Positions 60,163-64,000 of a stretch of 64,000 bases of DNA are shown piece after piece. Numbering within the stretch: the first letter of the stretch is position 1; the number at the start of each line of letters is the position of its first letter. The notes below the pieces were generated by a model. That model saw only the letters and a list, made by a program, of their open reading frames with translations, made no database searches and was not told the DNA's origin. The translations under genes were made by a program, and so were the position numbers. The stretch spans positions 53,429 to 117,428 of the forward strand of contig JASFYJ010000005.1 in NCBI GenBank assembly GCA_030055525.1. Reading direction: 5' to 3'. The DNA comes from Archaeoglobales archaeon (GTDB lineage Archaea; Halobacteriota; Archaeoglobi; Archaeoglobales; Archaeoglobaceae).

Positions 60163-61206
60163 TCAAGGTAGAATGTAACTCTTTGAAGTCTCCAAAGCTC
60201 TCGCTATCAAATTCGTTGCACTTTCAACATCTTTCAGATCAACAACCTCTACTGGGCTGTGAATGTATCTTGCTGGAACGCTAATTACTCCAGCTGGTAT
60301 GCCCTGTTTTGTTAGGTTAATTGCCGAAGCATCTGTAGTTCCGCCTTCGGCAACTTCAAGCTGGTATGGGATGTTGTATTTTTCGGCCGTCTCCTTCAAC
60401 CATCTAAGCACAAGTGGCGATACGATCAAGCCCCTTCCAGAGGCGTCGATTACTGTAATTACTGCACCTTTTCCAAGTTTTATATCCATGTGTGCTGTCT
60501 CACTCCCTGGGAAATCAGCAGCTACGCATGAATCTACAGCTATAGCTGCGTCAGGTTCTAAGGAATAGGCAGAAGTTTTAGCTCCCTTAAGTCCAACCTC
60601 CTCCTGCACAGTTGCGACTGCGAATATGGTTGCATCACTCTGTGTTCTCTTTAAAGCTTCTATCATAACTGCAACTCCTACTCTGTTGTCGAATGCTTTT
60701 CCAGTTATTCTGCCGTTACTAAGTTCTATAACTTGTCTGTCTATAGCTACTGGACTTCCTACATCGATCCCCATCTTTAAAACATCTTCCTTGCTCGTTG
60801 CTCCAACATCTACGAACATATCACTTATCTCGATCACCTTTCTTCGTTCCTCGTCTTTCATCAAATGCGGTGGTTTACATCCTAAAACTCCATAAATTCT
60901 ACTCTTCCCATATATAACAACTCTCTGAGCCAACGCTATTTGAGAGAACCATCCACCAATTGGAGCAACTCTTATAAACCCTTTTTCATCTATACTCTTT
61001 ACAACAAAACCTATTTCGTCCATGTGGGCTGCAATCATCAGCTTTCTTCTATCTTTCCCATTTCTGATGCATATTAAATTCCCAAGTGCATCTGTTTTAA
61101 TTTCGTCCACGTATTTTTCTACCTCAGCTTTTATTATCTCTTTAACCTCCTCTTCATACCCACTTACACCAAAAGCGTTGCTAAGTTTTTTTATCAGTTC
61201 AAACAT
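60163..61206 (-). CDS. M42-family aminopeptidase (tetrahedral TET type)
   Basis: This 347-aa protein is a dinuclear-metal aminopeptidase of peptidase family M42 that trims peptides downstream of the proteasome. Visible metal and catalytic residues are MIAAHMDEIGFVV (His and Asp), GKAFDNRVGVAVMIEAL (Asp), VATVQEEVGLKGA (Glu pair), AVDSCVAAD (Asp) and the last His in ARYIHSPVEVVDL. The GGTTDASAI segment is typical. A GTGAGGTGGTGAT site precedes ATG 61206. It lies 9 bp downstream of hxlB in the same direction. Confidence 0.94.
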   Translation of the reverse strand: MFELIKKLSNAFGVSGYEEEVKEIIKAEVEKYVDEIKTDALGNLICIRNGKDRRKLMIAAHMDEIGFVVKSIDEKGFIRVAPIGGWFSQIALAQRVVIYGKSRIYGVLGCKPPHLMKDEERRKVIEISDMFVDVGATSKEDVLKMGIDVGSPVAIDRQVIELSNGRITGKAFDNRVGVAVMIEALKRTQSDATIFAVATVQEEVGLKGAKTSAYSLEPDAAIAVDSCVAADFPGSETAHMDIKLGKGAVITVIDASGRGLIVSPLVLRWLKETAEKYNIPYQLEVAEGGTTDASAINLTKQGIPAGVISVPARYIHSPVEVVDLKDVESATNLIARALETSKSYILP

Positions 61207-61215
61207 ATCACCACC

Positions 61216-61794
61216 TCACTCCAGGATGGCATGTCTTAACTCTAAATCCCGTTCGCTTAACCTCTTTCTTGCCATTATCTCTGCAACAATGCCATCCAAA
61301 AATATCATTGCTGTGAGTTCGAAAAGGGTTCCAAGTGGGAAAAGCTGAGAAATACTCTCATCTTTTTCACTTTTCGGTTTACCTTTGACAATTAAGACGA
61401 TATCAGATATCTTTGCGAGCGTTGAGTCTCTCTTACTTGTAACAGTTACAATTTTGGAACCAATTTCTTTAGCCTTTTGGCTTATACTCACAATCGAACT
61501 AGTTTCTCCACTGCCAGAGATTGCAATAAGCATATCTTCTCTCTGAATCCTCGGAGTAACGGTCTCACCTACCACGTAGACTGAGTAGCCAAGGTGCATA
61601 AGTCTCATTGCAAAAGCTCTTGCAACAAATCCACTTCTTCCTGCGCCAAGGACAAAAATTGATTTCGAGTTGTCTAAGCTTTCGAAAAACCTTTCAATCG
61701 CCTCCTCGTCGATAGTATTTTTTAGATTATCTATATGTTTTGATACAAGCTCCATGAATTTTGTCAACGCTGTTATCGGCATGCCTTCGACCAT
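61216..61794 (-). CDS. hxlB: 6-phospho-3-hexuloisomerase
   Basis: This 192-aa SIS-domain isomerase converts 3-hexulose 6-phosphate and fructose 6-phosphate. In archaea it runs with hexulose-phosphate synthase in the reverse ribulose monophosphate route that makes ribulose 5-phosphate, complementing rpiA (1 kb). Signatures are IFVLGAGRSGFVARAFAMRLMHLGYSVYVVGE and LIAISGSGETSSIVSISQKAKEIG, and the C-terminus ELTAMIFLDGIVAEIMAR. The partner HPS is not in the window. It lies between the FlaJ-like gene and the M42 gene in one orientation. Confidence 0.92.
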   Translation of the reverse strand: MVEGMPITALTKFMELVSKHIDNLKNTIDEEAIERFFESLDNSKSIFVLGAGRSGFVARAFAMRLMHLGYSVYVVGETVTPRIQREDMLIAISGSGETSSIVSISQKAKEIGSKIVTVTSKRDSTLAKISDIVLIVKGKPKSEKDESISQLFPLGTLFELTAMIFLDGIVAEIMARKRLSERDLELRHAILE

Positions 61795-61819
61795 TTGTTG
61801 CGAGATATAAGCTCTTTTC

Positions 61820-63775
61820 TCAGATCAGCTTGAAGCCGAATAACACGTTGAACACCACGTATGCTATGAGTAGCATGATGAAGGAATGCTTCGCTCCAGC
61901 AGAGATGCTGCCCTCACCCATTACACCTGCAACTAGCCCAGCAAACAAGCCCTGAAATACTGCTGCATGCATGAAGACGTTTCTGTATGTGTAAACATCG
62001 ACTTTTTGAAGTAACTGGAAGTTCTGGCCAGTAGCCTGAACTTTTGCAGCACTCTCTGCTAAGGTAGAAAGGAAGGTAGATGAAATTATATATACAATCC
62101 CGATGAAAACGAAGAACGCTATGTAGATTATTACAACGTACATAAACATGTTAGTGGCCCTTTCTCTTCTTAAAAGCTCAGCAGAAGTTGCATCTTTTGC
62201 AGAGATCATAAGTACATCCGTTACATTGCCGGTTGATTTAAGAGATTCATTTAAAAGAGCCATAGTCCTTGATATCTCGAAAATCCTAAGCCTGTTTGCA
62301 AATCTAACTAATGCATCTGTAAGGCTTACACCCCAGTCAAGATTCGATTTTATTTTTTTGATCTCCTTTCTTAAAGGACTTGTATCTGTTTTTGCTAGCA
62401 TCTCTATAGCTCTGTATATAGGCATTCCACTCTCATTGGCTGATGCTAACTTGCTTAGAAATATCGGTGTTAAGCGCATGTATTTTCTTACGTTTCTTCT
62501 CCCAAATTCGTAAAAGATGGCAAAGGGAGCTAAGAAGATCCCTATAGCTATGAATATGTAGTCGTCGATGCTAAAGAACCAGTACTTAATATCCATCCCT
62601 AAAATATAGGGGTTTACAATTAATCCGTAAGCGACAAAAAACAACGCTAAGGGGAGAGAGATTACGAAAGTGTAATTTGGATTCTCGATGAACACTTTTA
62701 TTGGATTTTTAAGCTCCTTCTTGAGCCTCCAAGACTTTATAAGATTTCTAATTTTCTTTAAATCTCTCTCTTCAACCTCTTTACTCCTCCTACGATAAAC
62801 AAACCTCTCTCTAAGCGTTGGGGCTTTGCCAACGTCGCTTGGTGTTAGGAGTTTGATGAGCATTGCGAACATAAACGAACCTACAGGTATAACGAAGTAG
62901 ATTATCGAAAACATCGCCACATCGTTTGACTGGCCAAGCACGGACATGACGGTCATTACGATTATTAAAAACAAAGGTCCGGCTACAAGTGCTGTTATAT
63001 ATGTTTCTGCCATTAAACCGAGAAATTCTAGGAAACTCTTCTGGTCCTGCCTAGCTCTTTCGAAATAAAACTCTGATCTCTCTTCAAAATAAGATGTTAC
63101 ATCTCCTCCGCTGTCTATTATTGTTATCAATCCATGTAAGAATTCTCTGAAATTTTCAGATGGAGATATCTCTACAGCGTTTGCTAAAGCCGTTCTCATA
63201 TCTTTTCCAAGTCCCTCAACCTCCCAAACAATTCGAGAAGCCTCTTTAGAAACTTCTCCATAGACTTCGTAGTTTTCTGCGAGAGCTTTGAAGATTTGAA
63301 GCAAATTCATTCCACCCTTGCTTAAAGAATACATGAAAGTAATGGCGTGTGGTAAAATCCTGTCTATTTTGCTTTTCCTATCACTGATAACTGTGGAGGG
63401 ATATATTGCAAATAGCAGATTTCCTAGATAGTATAGCGCTAAAGTCGTTAAAATAGCCAGTATTCCGGCGTAGACAAAATCTCTGATCATTAGCCAGTAT
63501 GTGCTAAAAGTTTCAGGAAGATGTATGGGAAATATTGGAGGGATTCCGACAAATCGAACAAGTATAAAGGCGAATATAATCCCAAAAATAGCTCCGACTA
63601 ATCCAAACAAGAAAGAAAACATTCTTGCAGTGGCTATGTACATTTCTGGAGGCATTGAAATAGAGGCTTTCTTCAAAGTTCTTTCAAGTTCGTAGTATTT
63701 TGTCCTTTCCTTTTTGATTTGTTCTCCGAAAAGTTTGTATCCGGTGTAAGTTAAGAAGTTGGACTTTTTAAACAT
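61820..63775 (-). CDS. Archaellum/type IV pilus assembly membrane protein (FlaJ/TadC-like)
   Basis: This 651-aa type II secretion F-domain protein has two F-domain repeats. The first (about 125-280) contains LPHAITFMYSLSKGGMNLLQIFKAL; the second (about 430-560) contains TPIFLSKLASANESGMPIYRAIEML. Nine or more membrane helices include clusters near 50-130, 255-300, 370-415 and 550-650. It forms the membrane platform for an archaeal type IV pilus-like machine. It follows the ATPase gene by 4 bp, the usual order. Whether it serves an archaellum or an adhesion pilus is not decidable without neighbours. Confidence 0.9.
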   Translation of the reverse strand: MFKKSNFLTYTGYKLFGEQIKKERTKYYELERTLKKASISMPPEMYIATARMFSFLFGLVGAIFGIIFAFILVRFVGIPPIFPIHLPETFSTYWLMIRDFVYAGILAILTTLALYYLGNLLFAIYPSTVISDRKSKIDRILPHAITFMYSLSKGGMNLLQIFKALAENYEVYGEVSKEASRIVWEVEGLGKDMRTALANAVEISPSENFREFLHGLITIIDSGGDVTSYFEERSEFYFERARQDQKSFLEFLGLMAETYITALVAGPLFLIIVMTVMSVLGQSNDVAMFSIIYFVIPVGSFMFAMLIKLLTPSDVGKAPTLRERFVYRRRSKEVEERDLKKIRNLIKSWRLKKELKNPIKVFIENPNYTFVISLPLALFFVAYGLIVNPYILGMDIKYWFFSIDDYIFIAIGIFLAPFAIFYEFGRRNVRKYMRLTPIFLSKLASANESGMPIYRAIEMLAKTDTSPLRKEIKKIKSNLDWGVSLTDALVRFANRLRIFEISRTMALLNESLKSTGNVTDVLMISAKDATSAELLRRERATNMFMYVVIIYIAFFVFIGIVYIISSTFLSTLAESAAKVQATGQNFQLLQKVDVYTYRNVFMHAAVFQGLFAGLVAGVMGEGSISAGAKHSFIMLLIAYVVFNVLFGFKLI

Positions 63776-63779
63776 CCTA

Positions 63780-64000
63780 TCACCCCATAATTTGACTCAT
63801 AATTCTATCTGGTTTGCTCTGATACGTGTGAATTATATTTGAAACTTTCTTAAATTCTCTAATATTGTTTTTTACCATAAACTCCAGAACACTTCTCCTC
63901 CTCTCCAACTCCTCGTTGAGCTCCCTCAAACTCCATCCTCTATGCCTCCTTATATCCTCAAGCGCCTTCGAAGCTCCAACCATAGAATGCTGATCTTTAA
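63780..64000 (-). CDS. Type II/IV secretion system ATPase (FlaI/GspE-like), C-terminal fragment
   Basis: The minus-strand frame is open to the window edge (it continues KDQHS before the track's Met), so this is only the last 70 or so residues of a longer gene. The end (GWSLRELNEELERRRSVLEFMVKNNIREFKKVSNIIHTY) is the typical C-terminal helical region of archaeal FlaI/GspE-type ATPases. It drives the machine whose membrane platform is the next gene, 4 bp downstream. The Walker motifs lie outside the window. Confidence 0.75.
   Translation of the reverse strand, partial: KDQHSMVGASKALEDIRRHRGWSLRELNEELERRRSVLEFMVKNNIREFKKVSNIIHTYQSKPDRIMSQIMG

Overview
The window is a 64 kb piece of A+T-rich archaeal chromosome, most likely from the Archaeoglobi (Archaeoglobus/Ferroglobus/Geoglobus relatives). 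This placement is inferred from gene content, not from a database search. The window combines acetyl-CoA decarbonylase/synthase genes of the methanogen/Archaeoglobus type (cdhC, cooC-like, cdhD, cdhE), an F420:NADP oxidoreductase (fno), a methanofuran-pathway ATP-grasp ligase (mfnD-like), inositol-phosphate synthase and archaeal ribosome/tRNA/rRNA modification genes (trmY, nep1, Brix, PUA). It also has acyl-CoA dehydrogenase and thiolase genes and several ADP-forming acyl-CoA synthetase domains, which point away from methanogens and toward Archaeoglobi. Genes are tightly packed on both strands. Many have a TATA box about 26-29 bp ahead of the start codon, so they are probably transcribed without a leader. 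I saw no tRNA, rRNA, CRISPR array or insertion sequence.

Region by region. 0-7.3 kb: start of ribosomal protein S6e (cut by the window), surE-rpiA, two secreted coiled-coil membrane-anchored proteins, trmY-ccdA-ylbF, a multiply frameshifted secreted-protein pseudogene and a coiled-coil protein. 7.3-16.7 kb: iorB, a TrkA-N/DHH protein, archaeal proteins of unknown role, speE, the aconitase X large subunit, regulators, and a four-gene operon with a membrane-tethered roadblock protein. 16.8-24.6 kb: leuS, a fused ADP-forming acyl-CoA synthetase with the domains in beta-alpha order, and a Pat-like GNAT/synthetase fusion whose phosphohistidine position is Asn. 24.6-29.9 kb: a polyhydroxyalkanoate (PHA) island with an AbrB-domain protein, a phasin-like protein, two class III-like PhaC synthases each paired with a PhaE-like subunit, and a MaoC/PhaJ hydratase. 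29.9-42.5 kb: a CobT-like protein, an isochorismatase-like hydrolase, a DtxR regulator with a metal ABC transporter, an SF1 helicase, thiolase plus acyl-CoA dehydrogenase, the Brix/Cys-rich/DUF89 cluster, fno and malic enzyme. 42.6-48.2 kb: a four-Cys small protein and the cdhC-microORF-cooC-cdhD-cdhE operon. 48.2-64 kb: a LOG-like protein, a flippase, a radical SAM protein of the heme-synthase type, a regulator-HMG-CoA synthase-thiolase-DUF35-hemB operon, thiL, nep1, NYN protein, mfnD-like, ino1, M42 peptidase, hxlB, and an archaellum/pilus FlaJ-type protein with the end of its ATPase.

How the genes fit together. The central theme is acetyl-CoA and acyl-CoA handling. CODH/ACS makes or cleaves acetyl-CoA, the ADP-forming synthetase interconverts acyl-CoA and ATP, and the Pat-like protein may sense or acetylate in response to acetyl-CoA. 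Thiolases, acyl-CoA dehydrogenase and the hydratase could feed (R)-3-hydroxyacyl-CoA to the PHA synthases, and HMG-CoA synthase draws acetyl-CoA into archaeal lipids. The most novel points are the double PHA synthase island with an AbrB/helix fusion protein, the Pat-like pseudo-synthetase, a 27-residue microprotein in the cdh operon that resembles the C-terminal tail of CdhC, and a thiolase in the HMG-CoA synthase operon with Asp where the nucleophilic Cys is expected.
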